Source of the DNA: Arctopsyche grandis
Taxonomy: Eukaryota > Arthropoda > Insecta > Trichoptera > Hydropsychidae
Direction of reading: 5' to 3'
NCBI RefSeq assembly: GCF_051622035.1
Contig: NC_135356.1
Location: forward strand, 2,294,001 to 2,358,000
DNA: 64,000 nucleotides
This document shows, one piece after another, positions 48,270 to 60,610 of this stretch (position 1 is its first letter; each line of letters opens with the position of its first letter). The notes under the pieces were generated by a model. It made no database searches, was not told the origin of the DNA, and saw only the letters and a program-made list of their open reading frames with translations. A program made the translations under genes and the position numbers.

Positions 48270-48930
48270 TATGATTTTTGATTTTTAAATGCTTTTTATT
48301 ATTACCAGATTATGTTCACGAGACATCTTATATATATTTTAATAGCTACCGATCTACTGATCATTTTCTATTTTACAATTTTAATTTAATTTCGTTATTA
48401 ATCATGGTATTATATTATTCTAATGTTAATGTACAGTATAATAGGAATAAGAGCTCAAAAACCTATTTACAATCCTTATAAATGCTCATAATACATCTAT
48501 TACATAATATTAATTAAAGACTCTCCAAAGTCGATGACCTAAAGCAGATTGTGTTTAGGTAATCTGTGTGTTATACCTGAAGGGTATAGACATTTTGTTG
48601 TAATCACCGAGACTCTTCACAAGTGTGTTAGTATGGTTATTAGTGATTCTGTCATAGAATCTACTGGTTAGTTTGTTAGTAATGTATTTAACAAACGGAA
48701 TATTATTTATGGCATGCAGTTTTTTCATGTTAGTATATATGGGTGTAATATAAATTATTTTTAGGGATTTATTTTGTATTATTTGGAGCTTGGAATGGTA
48801 AGTATTCGAGGCGTTATTCCATACAGGTGAAGTGGTATTGAACTTAATCCAACATGTATGTATGTATGATATTAAGTGTATGTAAAATGATATATTTGAA
48901 TCGGAATATGACTTATGGTGGAGACACAAG
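48270..48930 (-). mobile_element. Jockey-like LINE 3' fragment (copy 8), with RT C-terminus
   Basis: Longest copy. Minus-strand ORF 48555-48929 encodes about 124 residues including SPVWNNASNTYHSKLQIIQN, LKIIYITPIYTNMKKLHAIN and KLTSRFYDRI, the standard C-terminal region of Jockey-clade reverse transcriptases (family: pVWgnaa..h..klQ..QNk.lR). This identifies the eight-copy family. The RT core and endonuclease are lost by 5' truncation. Confidence 0.85.
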
Positions 48931-48939
48931 AGTGGTAGG

Positions 48940-49395
48940 CGGCACTTGTTTCATTATACATATGTACGTATAAAGGGTAATTGGATTATTAGTCACATTG
49001 CAATCGCCCAAAAGGCAATTTTTGCCATGAAAATCGCGAATACGGAATATTTGGCACTCCAGTTCTCGTTAGTATGATAGTTATCGTTAGTATGATGGAC
49101 TTTTCGGCTGCCAGACGTTCCGTTATATAGATTTAGGGACTTTTGGGCGAGCGCTTTGTGACCAATAATCACCGGACCGTACAAAGAACGATGACATGCC
49201 TAATCTATACTGTCGCGATCTAAGACAAAACCCACCCCATATAATGTTTCGTTGATATTTTATTATTGTATTGACAGTGATCGATAACGGGGAATCCCAT
49301 ATTTGAATATATGTAGGAGAAACATGTCGAAATAATAAGATGGTACGAATGAACAATGACATCAAGACATGCCCATCACACCACGTCCTGTCCTA
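48940..49395. repeat. unclassified dispersed repeat
   Basis: GTGATCGATAACGGGGAATC and ATATGTAGGAGAAACATGTCG recur in diverged form at about 58935-58990. A short TAGTATGATAG/TTATCGTTAGTATGATGG duplication lies at about 49069-49097. Minus ORFs here are not recognised. Confidence 0.45.
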
Positions 49396-49397
49396 AA

Positions 49398-49560
49398 AGT
49401 AATTGTCAACGTCATGTTATGAACAGTAAAGCTTTCAGTAATATTATTAAAGACCTTGAATTATATTATATCGTTAAATAACAAATAATTTAAAAAATAT
49501 ATATGTAAATTACAACATATTGAACGAATGCGACAGCATGCTCGATTTTTGTAAGTCTCT
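49398..49560 (-). repeat. R2 repeat, copy 3
   Basis: AGTAATTGTCAACGTCATGTT, CAGTAATATTATTAAAGACC and GAATGCGACAGCATGCTC match 4805-5290 and, inverted, 56460-56640. Confidence 0.65.
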
Positions 49561-49589
49561 CGCTTAATCGGATCGGGTAAATTCAGTAC

Positions 49590-49800
49590 CTTGTGCACTC
49601 AACGGTCAGTATGAGAATGATATCCGCCTTAGAATGACGGCTCTGCTTCAGCCATTTTTTTTAATTTCTTGCATGTATTTTATATTATTCGACGTTTAAT
49701 ACACGATAAAATAATTTTTATAGCTAATAATAATAATTATCATCGTATATTTTTTATTATTTTAACTGGACGCTCGGCGTCCAGCACGGTGGCTATCGGG
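49590..49800 (+). repeat. dispersed repeat R4, copy 1
   Basis: ATGATATCCGCCTTAGAATG, ACGGCTCTGCTTCAGCCATT and TTATATTATTCGACGTTTAA, shared in order with 63725-63850. Class unknown. Confidence 0.6.
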
Positions 49801-50774
49801 TTTATTTTTAGCACAGTGAGGCAAATTTTAACTACGGAAAATCTTGTAGCTAGAAAAACAATTTAGGACTACATATTTTGGAATATTCTGACAAATATCT
49901 CTGTGAATGCTTAAAATTAAGCCTTAAAGTGAGCATTGCGATGTGTGATTATATCATCCAACAGTTTTCCAAAGATTTCAGATTGTCAGGGATATTTTAG
50001 ATTTGTGTTATTATTATGACAGTTTGAAAAGCTTAACAAAAATGTGAAAGGCTAAAAATTAGAAAAATATGTAGTTTCAGGATCAAACCTTGATAGGAGT
50101 CAGGAAAACCCATCAAGATTTGGACGATATTAATCCAAAGCTAGAACTTGACTATTCCCATCGAATTTATACATGTGTCAACCTTGAAATATTTGCACTT
50201 GTGTGCATTGTGAGTATGAAATTTGGCAGATGAACAGTTTGCGAAAATTTCCGGGTCAAAATCGGAGGTGGGAAACTCGGCAAAGTCATGCAAATTAAAA
50301 ACTTGTTTTGTCCGTGTGTGTGTGTTCGTTGTGACTTTTACCGTTTCTCGTTTATTTAATAACAACAATGCGTGTCAATTCGCGATGTGCACATTACGAA
50401 CATTGAAATATGTGTCACAAATTTTTGCAAACGTAATATAATGTAGAACATATTACACACACACATGTATGTATGTAGTACGATACGTCACAAAGATTGA
50501 TTTACATACTTTAATTACAATACTTACATATATATTCGTTCAAGGGAATATAAGGCAGTTTTCTAATTCTACTGTTTTGTATATAAAATAATACAAAATA
50601 ATTACAATATCAATAGATACTACATCACGGCATCGAAAGGTCAAAAGATCAAAAAAGCAAATATCGGAAAGCAAAGATCGACAATCGAAAGATTTTAATC
50701 TTAAGTCGAAAGATCAAAAATAATATATGCATGGTAAATGGTTCTATGTACATATATGTATATAATATATATAT
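49801..50774. other. spacer
   Basis: A short TCGAAAGATCAAAA/AAAGATCG periodic stretch at about 50632-50718 is the only regularity seen. Confidence 0.35.
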
Positions 50775-50935
50775 CAGTGGCATGCGGTGAAATTATCTCT
50801 CTTTTTGTCGTACAGCCTTGCTTAATGTGCGCGGGCAGGATACGGGAGGAAAAGCCTGTTCCTCTTGTATCCTGCTCGCGCAAATTAAGTGAGGCTGTAC
50901 GACGGGAGGAGAGAGAGTTTTACCGCACGCCACTG
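50775..50935. mobile_element. 161-bp hairpin MITE, hAT-type ends
   Basis: Starts CAGTGGCATGCGGTGAAATT and ends TTTTACCGCACGCCACTG. Almost the whole element folds into one hairpin (CGTACAGCCTTGCTTAAT pairs with ATTAAGTGAGGCTGTACG; GCAGGATAC with GTATCCTGC). ATATATAT flanks both sides, consistent with an 8-bp hAT duplication but ambiguous in TA-rich sequence. Two opposing ORFs of similar sequence are an effect of the palindrome. Confidence 0.85.
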
Positions 50936-51589
50936 ATATATATGTACATATATATACTACCCGCTTTTCATATGTATTCATGGTAAACGAACATTTTCAA
51001 TTTTTCGACCGTTGGATGCGGTGACGGTCACCGCAAAATCAATAGAAAATTGTTTTCCATTATAGAGGTCACGAGCCGTCGTGTAATTAAATGCAACTAA
51101 AATATGCACCCCAAGTGTTAACGATACCAAAATCATTAACTGTCACCCCCTAGTGCATCTCACTCGCACGCACACATTTACAACCACGAAAAAAAGAAAG
51201 AACAACCAAACACTCGCTTCAAATTTATCGTTTTAAATATAATGCACAACAAAGTATGGCACGCTCGGCCAATGAAGTATGTTAGTAAATAATTATTATA
51301 AATGTTAGCATTTCTAGCTAGGATTTTGAAAAACATCGTAGCAGCCAAAGGGCTAATACATATTTGGTCTTTTTTTTTTATTAAAAATAACGCATTTTCT
51401 GCATTATTTAAAATAATAATTGACTCATAAGATTTGTCATAAGTCTATCCTCATTGATTATAAGATTTATCGTAATTTTTTTTATTTTATTTTCTTTACC
51501 ATTGATTCGCCGCTAAGCGACACATATGGTAATTAACTTGTTCATACTATATGCATTTACAATTATAAATTTAAAATCATATTCAAATA
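50936..51589. other. spacer with palindrome and GAGGTCACGAGCC motif
   Basis: GCGGTGACGGTCACCGC (51018-51034) is a near-perfect palindrome. It is followed at 51052-51077 by TCCATTATAGAGGTCACGAG, the fourth copy of that motif. Confidence 0.5.
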
Positions 51590-51790
51590 GGTCGTGACAT
51601 AGTGGCTAGGATGGTTTTCCCAATTTGATAATGAACCGTTTCAACAATGAAATCAGATAAATGGCAAACTTTAATAGGAAAAGATCAACTTTTAATCACA
51701 AATATCCAAATCTGACCAGCAGCATTACAGATTATACTCGGAATAAATTATTTTCAATCAAGGTCGACCCATAGGTGCACTTGTGGTTGT
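51590..51790 (-). mobile_element. tRNA-SINE, copy 7 (head degenerate)
   Basis: CGTTTCAACAATGAAATCAG, AGATCAACTTTTAATCACAA and CCAAATCTGACCAGCAGCAT match the body; TTCAATCAAGGTCGACCCAT is the inverse of the GACCTCGATTGAA segment of copy 2. Confidence 0.68.
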
Positions 51791-52559
51791 CTTGCACTAC
51801 ATGATTGATATATGTATAATAATTGGCTTTATTGGGTCGATTTCATTGTACAGTGAAGCCGTTAACCGCCGGCAGACAAGCTACGACAGACAAATTGCTA
51901 GAGGCTTGCCGGTCAATTATCGATAAACATATTGTATTTTGAAATCCTTGAAAGCCATGCTACTTACGTACATATGTATCTGCTATGATAGTTTATCGCT
52001 GTGTGCGGACAAAGTCTACGGTAGATAATCGTATCATTAAATTGTACAACCGGTCAGGAGACGAATCTCATCCCATTAGTTAGCTCTGCCGACATTCCAA
52101 TTAAGAATGGCGATAAACGGAATATAGAACTATACATATATGTAAGTACACATGTATGTAGAAGACCGTAAGCTCGTGGATATTACATTTTTCTCGGTGT
52201 TATCATTTGGACGTGTTCGCTTTTGATTTTTTTTACTTATGTTCGTTCGCAGGTGGTTTGTGAGATTTAATATCTTTCGAAATGGCCATCTTCGTTGTTG
52301 CAAAAGAAACGGTCGCAAAAAATCTACTACCGTGCGATTAATTTGAACGAAATTACGTGCGCTCTTTCATCTTTTTTTTTTTTTGCGAACGACCCATAAA
52401 AACTTTATGAAACGACTAGCTCTAAATTTACTGTATTACAATACTTAGCACTCAATACCTGGGCCAGATTGCGAACATGTCGGGATGCAAAACGATTAAA
52501 TGAAACTTATACATATGTTCGCAATAAAGTGAATATTTATGGCTCATGAATAAGTTTGA
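51791..52559. other. spacer, nothing recognised
   Basis: No gene or repeat family identified; a poly-T run near 52371-52384. Confidence 0.3.
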
Positions 52560-53290
52560 ACTTGTATTATCATCATCATCTACAGACATTCGTCATCCAC
52601 TGCTGGAAGAAGGCCTCTCCAACACAGTTCCATTCGTCTCTGTGCAACTCACCCCACACATTTTTCTAATTTCGTCTACCCATCTTCCCTTCGGTCTTCC
52701 TTTTACCCTTTTGCATCCTCTCGGGTACCAATCTAGCACTTCTTTTGTCCACCTTTCGTCCATTCTTCTAGCCACGTGACCCGGCCATTGCCATTTCAAT
52801 ATATTTACTCTATGTCCCCTACGCTTGTCATACTTCTCACCTATGTACATATTCCGCTTCCCGTCTTTCCTCATTATGCCGGGCATACAGCTTTCCATAC
52901 TTCTTTGAGTACATTGGACTTTGTGTAGCATTTTGGCGTTCAATGTCCAAGTTTCACATCCATACGTCATCACTGGTAAAACGATCGATCGATGATCTTT
53001 TTCACCATATCCACAACCCTTGTCATACTTCTCACCCATGTATTCCGTTTCCTGTGGTTATGCCAAACATACAACGTTCCATACTTCATGCCGTTTCCTG
53101 TCTTTCCTCTTTATGCCAAGCAAACAAAGTTCCATACTTCTTTGAGTGTATTGGACTTTGTGTGGCAACTTGGCGTTCAATATCCAAGTTTCACATCCAT
53201 ACGTCATCACTGGTAGAACACATTGATCGAATGTATTTTTCTTCAAAGTGCCATTTTTGATTTAAAAACTGCATTCATTCATCCAAATGC
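52560..53290 (-). mobile_element. RTE-type LINE C-terminal fragment with internal duplication
   Basis: Minus-strand peptides: LPVMTYGCETWTLNAKMLHK, QCTQRSMESCMPGI, WPGHVARR, WYPRGCKRVKGRPKGRWVDEI. The TYGCETW-to-RKDRKR segment occurs a second time (53058-53246; LPVMTYGCETWILNAKLPHK), about 236 bp away. So the fragment contains a partial tandem duplication and frameshifts. Similar to the 26.5-kb fragment, distinct from the intact 17-kb LINE. Confidence 0.78.
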
Positions 53291-53379
53291 ACTCCATCCT
53301 AATTTCATACGTCTCTTCATTTCATCTTGAACTTGTATTATATGTGTTTATGTTATGGAAAAGTGATAAGAATTCCGCG

Positions 53380-53990
<611 letters not shown>

Positions 53991-54639
53991 TTTTTAAGTA
54001 TTACTTTTATAATAATTTTTTGCGAAACTTTTTAATATAAAAGATAATACCCAAAAATCACCAGCATTCTAAACGCCACTTATATGAATTACAATTTAAT
54101 ACAAAAGAAGAGGATTCTGTTAAATGTACAAAAAAAAAAACTGCCGTTTCACTGTTTCGAATTTAGAAATTATAATTAGTTCAAATATTTAGCTTGTTTA
54201 ATCATATACATATATATTAACTTCTTAAAGTTTATCTATTATAATTCATATTTAAAAAGCATGCTCCAGTGAATGATCGCTAGCGTTTTGAATAGATATT
54301 GAGCATATAGCAAAAGTATAATTAAAAATATAAATAGATCATTTACAAAAGAAAAGTACAGAAGCAAAAAAAAAACCATCTTGAAAATTCACATTAAATA
54401 GAACGCATCGGAAAAAACCAATCTCGTTAGAAAAAGGTCGTAAAAGACGCCACATCTCAATTTAAAAAACACTGTTTATATTCCAATGTTTCAAATCGTT
54501 CTTGGCTGATATCATTTATCGGCCGGAAAATTGCTGGCTACGATATTTCTCGTAGCGAATGACACCACAACCAACTACGACAGGTAAATTTCTCTACCTA
54601 CTTGGTTTCTGAGAATCTTTCATCATACATACAAAAAAA
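53991..54639. other. AT-rich spacer
   Basis: Nothing recognised. Confidence 0.3.
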
Positions 54640-55600
54640 TATATTGTAATGTTAATTATAAAACTAAACTTCGTTATTTCGCATCATACCTACATATGTA
54701 CATATATGCTAATTACTCATTACCTCTATTCATAATTCCTAGCAAAAATTAACGGATTATTGAATCGTGGAAACATCAAAGCTGTCAAAACTCAACTGCT
54801 ATATTACAACTGGCGCACATTGTTGAAAGTGTATTTGCGCTTTGAGATATCATTTACTAACGAAAATGAATGAACTAAAAAGCCAGTTGGAATATATTGC
54901 AACAGAAAATACACATCGACTTTAGCATATATAAAAAATTTGGTCCATTATTTAATCCTTGATTCATAGTATGTATGAACGTTTACTTTTTTGTTTTTAT
55001 TATCGTAGAAACATCAAAGCTGTCAAAACTGAACTGCTATATTACAACTGGCGCACATTGTTGAAAGTGTATTTGCGCTTGTGGAGATATCATTTACTAG
55101 TTGAATTGTATTCGAAAATGAACGACTTAAAAAGCCAGTTGGAATATATTACAACTGGCGCACATTGTTGAAAGTGTATTTGCGATTGTGGAGATATCAT
55201 TTACTAGTTGAATTGTATTCGAAAATGAATGACTTAAAAAGCCAGTTGGAATATATTACAACTGAAACTACACTTCGACTTTAGCATATATACAAAAATT
55301 GGTCCATTATTTAATTCTTGATTCATAGTATGTACATATGTATGTATGAACGTTTACATTTTTGTTTTTATTACGGTTTTCATTTCCTTCATTCGTAAAA
55401 CCAAGCAAATAATTGAATTCTAAAGCATTCGTAGAAAAATCAAAACTGTCAAAACTCAACTGCTATATTACAACTGGCGCACATTGTTGAAAGTGTATTT
55501 GCGTTTTGCGATATCATTTACTAGTTGAATTGTATTCGAATATGGATGACCTAAAAAGCCTTTACTTTTCGACTTTAGCATATATTATATAAAATATTTG
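54640..55600. mobile_element. Foldback-like element FB1, copy 3, internally amplified
   Basis: CGCACATTGTTGAAAGTGTA occurs four times (near 54808, 55036, 55147 and 55475) and AAACATCAAAGCTGTCAAAA-like blocks three times, with irregular spacing (about 228, 111 and 328 bp). GAATATATTACAACTG units link it to copies 1 and 2. The irregular amplification suggests unequal exchange within the tandem arm. Confidence 0.72.
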
Positions 55601-56119
55601 GTCCATTATTTAATCCTTGACTCATAGTATGCATGTATTTGTACTTGTTTTTGTGAGTCATCCTTATCAGTTGAACACCATAAAAATTCAGCAATCTCGC
55701 TTGATAATTGAAGCCAACATTACATTGGACACGCAAGTTCCATTAAGTGCGGTAATTCCGAACATGTCTGAGGACTACGAGATTGGAGACGTTTCGAAAG
55801 GATTGTAATGAATTTACATACATAAGTGACCGTTTCCTAATTCGTTCCTCCTTTAGTGAACAAAAGTGCTCACTATCGTCGTTTAAAAGCGTCAGCATTC
55901 TCACTTTTAGATTATTCTAATCGGAGTAATGTAACCCTTTCGGAGTACTCACTCTTACTATGTAGATCTCTTAAAAGGAATGCAAAGTGAAGTGACTCTT
56001 CTCAAACATACATATGCACATATGGACATACATATCACCTTCTTAGAGCATAATGGTGATAAGTCCAAGATTTGACTAAAAATTAAGTTAATGATGCAAG
56101 TTTTGTTCCTGTTTTCATA
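55601..56119. other. spacer with a coding-like patch
   Basis: 55671-55808 is open after a TTATCAG acceptor-like site and ends in TAA. It encodes about 45 residues of mixed composition (LNTIKIQQSRLIIEAN, VIPNMSEDYEIGDVSKGL) that I cannot assign. Confidence 0.25.
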
Positions 56120-56440
56120 TATGTATTATCTATCAGTGCACATTGATAGCCTTTCGAAATGGCGTTTCATCTTTTACAAACCTCCATTACGTTTCACTTA
56201 CGATTACAATTCAGGAAAAGATTTGCTTCTTATCGGATCGTTTTCATACTTTGACATATTGTTCATTTTGGTCATCGATGTAAGTAAATGGATCTTCAGC
56301 CATTACGATGGAGATAACATATCGTTTAAGACGCGTTTCAAGTTTGCAAATTTTAAATCTGGGTGAAGTCTTTAGTTTTATACATAGATGGCGGTAGTAA
56401 AATAAAATTATTGGTATTTTTATTCAAAATAATAATCTGA
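56120..56440. repeat. dispersed repeat family R3, copy 3 (inverted)
   Basis: ATCCGATCGTTTTCATACTT-like, GGTCATCGATGTAAGTAAAT and CATAGATGGCGGTAGTAAAA are inverse forms of the 9.4-9.7 kb copy. Confidence 0.65.
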
Positions 56441-56454
56441 CAATGCAATATAAG

Positions 56455-56960
56455 ATGTCTGATGTAGCGAGAACCGAGTATGCTGTCGCATTCCTGCAAT
56501 GTTTTGTAACATTGTAAGGACTATTTCTTATTTAACTATATAATATAATTACAGTATAATTCAAAGCAAGTGTCTTCAATAATATTACTGTAAGTTTTTC
56601 TGTCCATAACATGACGTTGACAATTACTTGTATCGTCTAAAAAGTATAAATTTCCATTAATTTAAAATATATACATAGACCATAAATAAATTAATAATAT
56701 CAACAACTTACTTATTTTGTATTAAAATTTTATTTATGCAAATATTGCAAAACACGAATCACGAATTCAAAACTTACAAAAAATAAAAGTCAAATTCTAC
56801 CGACTGCTAAAGGCATGAACAATGTTGTATTTTTTGACCAAAATGCAATGCGAAACTGAAACGAAATGTAATTGGCCATCGCGGGTCAATCTGATAGCAT
56901 ATATGTACATTCTACGTAAGTCTCGTGCTAGATCCGTTCGATTATAACTGGAATATGATA
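56455..56960 (+). repeat. R2 repeat, copy 4
   Basis: TATGCTGTCGCATTCCTGCA, TTCTTATTTAACTATATAAT, ACATGACGTTGACAATTACT and CGAAATGTAATTGGCC blocks. The longest uninterrupted copy. Confidence 0.65.
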
Positions 56961-57078
56961 TTATAAAAAAATATCATTTTATATTCAGTCCACCTGATTT
57001 ATAGCAATATTTTAAAAACGATGCTATCTTAAGACGGCTGGATACCCAAAACCTTAATTTTGTTGCCTTTCTTCGGTA

Positions 57079-57165
<87 letters not shown>

Positions 57166-58637
57166 AAACTTTTTTTACTTACAAAGGATCTTTCTCGCTG
57201 TACAAAAGGTAATCTTAGATTTATACCGATTGTAAATGCGACAGTTTTAGACCAAAATCTTATTTTTTAGAAACGTGACGTTTAAATTAAAATACTTTGA
57301 CCAGAGTCACAATGATTTGGTTCAAATGATTCAATAAAGAAATGGTCTCCAGAAACGGCACAATACTATAATATAATACATAATTGTATACGGTTTGAAT
57401 ATGGAATCCAATATACATATAATATATAAGTATAGTATAATTTTCGTATACAGGCTTCATAGCTTATGTACATCTATTGTATTATAAACAACAGTATGAA
57501 AAATCATGAACAGATCATTATATGCGCATACATGATGGATGTGTATGTATGATGGATAAGTTTTGCATATTTTCAATTTTTTTATTAAAAAGTTTCACCC
57601 GGTAATAATTATCCCTTTTTATGTACCCAGCTCAGCGTGGATTAATCGTGTATTAATATATTTAGATGATTATATATATTTTCGATTGCATATACACACG
57701 CAATTGAAGCAAACTGACAAATGCCTTAGGATCTGGTTGTCAAGAGACGTAGACAATACAGTAAAATGAGTTGGGTGGTTTAAATCATTGTTTATTATTC
57801 GGAGAGCAACAACGAACTACCGGTCGCGACACATGTTACCAACCTGGTCATTCATTCTACTCACGCGCACCAACTTAATCATTCATAGATGCAATCTTCT
57901 AGGTTAGAAAACTAAACCCCACAATTTTTCAATAAAAAGTAAGTCAACATAAGAAAATTACAAAAAAACAATCAATTATTTTTAAATAAAACTTTATATA
58001 ATAGTGTGAGTACTTTTGTTCGGGCGCAACTAAAAGTGCAACATTATATGTCACGTAATTGTATGCGTCTCGTTCACTCATGGATCGACATTTATTTACA
58101 AATTTGATAGTCCCAGTGTACATTTCGCTCGTTTATGAACATACTAGTTTGTTCATGCACAAACTATAAGATATAAGTTTAAGTATTCTCAATCTTTTGT
58201 CCCATCCTATATGTATGTACATATGTATGCCTACTTTGGGATGCAATAGTTTAAAAATCAACGGAAACAGGAATTATAGCAACGTTTCAATGTGGTTTCC
58301 ATTGGATTAACCATTTAAATACTTGGCGTTTTGACAGCCAAAAGTCTAATGTGACACCTAGTGAGTATATTTAAAGATAGTTTTTAACTGTAAGCTCTTA
58401 AACTAAAATCAATATTTCGTATGTACGAAATATTGATTTATGTATGTATGTACGTATATAGAATAATATCATAGAATTATTATATGAGCCGTTATATTTG
58501 AAAGTGGAATAAGTCCACCTTTCTTTATTTCGAGAAATATATACAAATTATAATATATCCTAATACTATTTAAATACACTGCAGGCTTGTAATTTTTTTC
58601 AAATGAAGATTTTTTTCGTGTTTGTTATTTCATTCCT
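56961..58637. other. AT-rich spacer including a (TA)n array
   Basis: TA units run from about 57085 to 57152. GAACATACTAGTTTGTTCAT at 58137-58156 and a following TTTCAATGTGGTTTCCATTG block resemble 7.1-7.6 kb, inverted in part. Complementary CGTATGTACGAAATATTG motifs lie at about 58417-58437. Confidence 0.4.
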
Positions 58638-58667
58638 ATTTACCGAGCGAAGCCGGGTAGTAACTGT
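58638..58667 (+). mobile_element. Helitron H1 terminus scrap
   Basis: ACCGAGCGAAGCCGGGTAGT, the H1 3' end without a recognisable body or CTAG. Confidence 0.55.
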
Positions 58668-59179
58668 TATAACTGTTTAACAGTATAGCCTGTGAACTGT
58701 GAATGGGTGCTAGAAAGACGTGTTTGGATAGCTTGCTGTCATTGTTTCAATCTTATAAGAATCGTTGATGATTAAACTCCTCTAGCTTCATGTCGGAAAC
58801 ATTAAGGGCGAAAACACACTGAGTGTTACGTATTTTTTTAGATACTTGTAAACATGCGAAACAAACGCACTATATACATGATAAAAAGTCCCAAAAATCA
58901 CCCCCTGGAGTGTTTTCATAAGTTTGCTTGACAGTAATCGATAACGGTGAATACCATGTTTGAAGAAATGTAGGAGAAACTTGTCGGTTGCATATTATTT
59001 TAATATTAAATGAAATTAATTAGATATTGCCAAAGATTGAAAAAATATATATTTTCTCAATCTCGCTTTTCTTGCTTTTTAATCATGGATGTAGATCTAC
59101 GGTGAGATTGAGATTCGTGAATTTATTTGCAGTTTCATAACTGCGGGGGGGTCTGTATTTCTGAACATTGAAAGGTCAA

Positions 59180-59285
59180 TAAGCAGCTATCGAAAACCGG
59201 GACATTTGACTGTCCCGAAAGATCCCTTCGGGATCACTTGAAACCGGGGCAAACCTGGAATACCGGGACGCCTGGCAGCCCTATA
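59180..59285 (-). repeat. CAGGGCTGCCAGGCGTCCCGG-type repeat
   Basis: The minus strand begins AGGGCTGCCAGGCGTCCCGG and contains an imperfect inverted GACTGTCCCGAAAGATCCC / GGGATC pair. A diverged relative lies at 38400-38505. Probably a DNA-transposon end. Confidence 0.5.
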
Positions 59286-59442
59286 CACGTGCGATCTCCA
59301 AAGCATATGCATTCTGCACGTGCAACTACACCCGAATTCAGTTTGGGGAACACGTGACGTCCCATACCACTCAGTGTGTTTCGCCCTAACTTACTTCAAT
59401 GTTAACTAGCTCGGCGTATGTCGGTATAATATCAAAGTGATC

Positions 59443-59764
59443 TGAAGAGCGGAAGTGATCACTAGAGGTAGGATAGTCACAGTGCTATCCATTGTTCGGC
59501 AAACCTTTAACAATGCATTTACAACCTCTGAACAATACATGGCCCCCTCAGGCTCCGGTGACTAGTGATCACAATTTTTTGGTTGTGATCACCAGAGGTA
59601 CGACCGGAAGGGTGCTTTTTTCGGGAATCAGGACGTTTTGGGATTATTTACAAAGCTATAGTGCAAAAAAAGGTTCATCATAAAAATGAACAAAGCACGG
59701 CGAACAATTAACAATGAACGGCACGCTTCCGGTCCTACCTCTAGTGATCACTTCCACTCTTGTG
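59443..59764. mobile_element. MITE with 29-bp terminal inverted repeats
   Basis: AAGAGCGGAAGTGATCACTA(GAGGTAGGA) at 59445 faces its inverse at about 59734-59762, with one mismatch. A related TGATCACAA/TTGTGATCACC pair lies in the centre. Non-coding and about 320 bp. No target duplication is obvious and the superfamily is unknown. Confidence 0.78.
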
Positions 59765-60393
59765 CACCAGGAATATCACTGAACTATAACAGAGTGAAGC
59801 TAATAAAAAAAAAGTTTGTAAATACATACACCCAGTTTGTGAAAAATATGCTGGTATGCAACGTACATATAGAAAATCGAAAGCTAAGTCGTTTGTGGTG
59901 TGGATTGGGTGCAGCACGTCAGGTGTTTCACGCTCGTGATGACATCTTCACGTTTCACGTCGTGCACAATTACCATTTGACGTTTACCATTTCTATTGTG
60001 GCTTCCCCCAGCCCGAGGAAACCCTTTCTTTCTTGAGGCCAACGTGACACCCGTCACACCGCAACAACCAATTCGTTTAGAAACCCGCAACTTTTATTAT
60101 TGCGGTGACGTCTTCGAAGATCTTCCATCGTATGGCTTTCTCGCTAAAACTCCTCATATTTCCCAATGCCTAATCTGTACAAAGGAAAAGAAGACATATC
60201 GATCGTGCCCACCAACTGATACAATGCTACAAGTTTCAGGGTATTTTTTTTTAAATAAATTTTAAATAACGCGAGCGAGTGAAATGGAGTGATGCGCTCT
60301 CCGTTCTCAATCTCGCTCTTGACATACGCATATAGTTCTTCATTCTTCAACTCAATTTAAAATCATTTACGGTTATGTAGAATTAGTGCGTTT
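59765..60393. other. spacer with a coding-like patch
   Basis: 60039-60237 is open after a pyrimidine-rich CTTTCTTTCTTGAG and encodes FYYCGDVFEDLPSYGF, QCLICTKEKKTYRSC. It is phase-incompatible with exon A, and no family was recognised. Confidence 0.25.
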
Positions 60394-60610
60394 CAGTGGC
60401 GGCTCGTCCATATGGGCTGCAGTCCTCCCAGTACACTACAAATACATGCTATTTTTGTCGTCCACATGGGTTGCGGGCTGCAGACCTCCCAGTATAGTAC
60501 ATATGCATGCTATTTTTGTTTTACTTCGACCACCGGTTTGGTTAACAAGCTACTACAGCCTGATTAATTTCTACAGCCCCCCCAATATGAATTCTCACGA
60601 GCCGCTACTG
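60394..60610. mobile_element. 217-bp hAT-type MITE with perfect 8-bp duplication
   Basis: Ends CAGTGGCGGCTCGT and ACGAGCCGCTACTG (one mismatch), flanked by GTGCGTTT on both sides (60386-60393 and 60611-60618). The inside is an imperfect direct duplication of about 75 bp (TGGGCTGCAGTCCTCCCAGT / CGGGCTGCAGACCTCCCAGT, ATGCATGCTATTTTTGTTTT-like). No transposase. The 96-codon ORF over it is not a gene. Confidence 0.9.

Noticed and set aside
59686..60036. 116-codon plus ORF
   Set aside because: Starts inside a MITE end and has no domain features.
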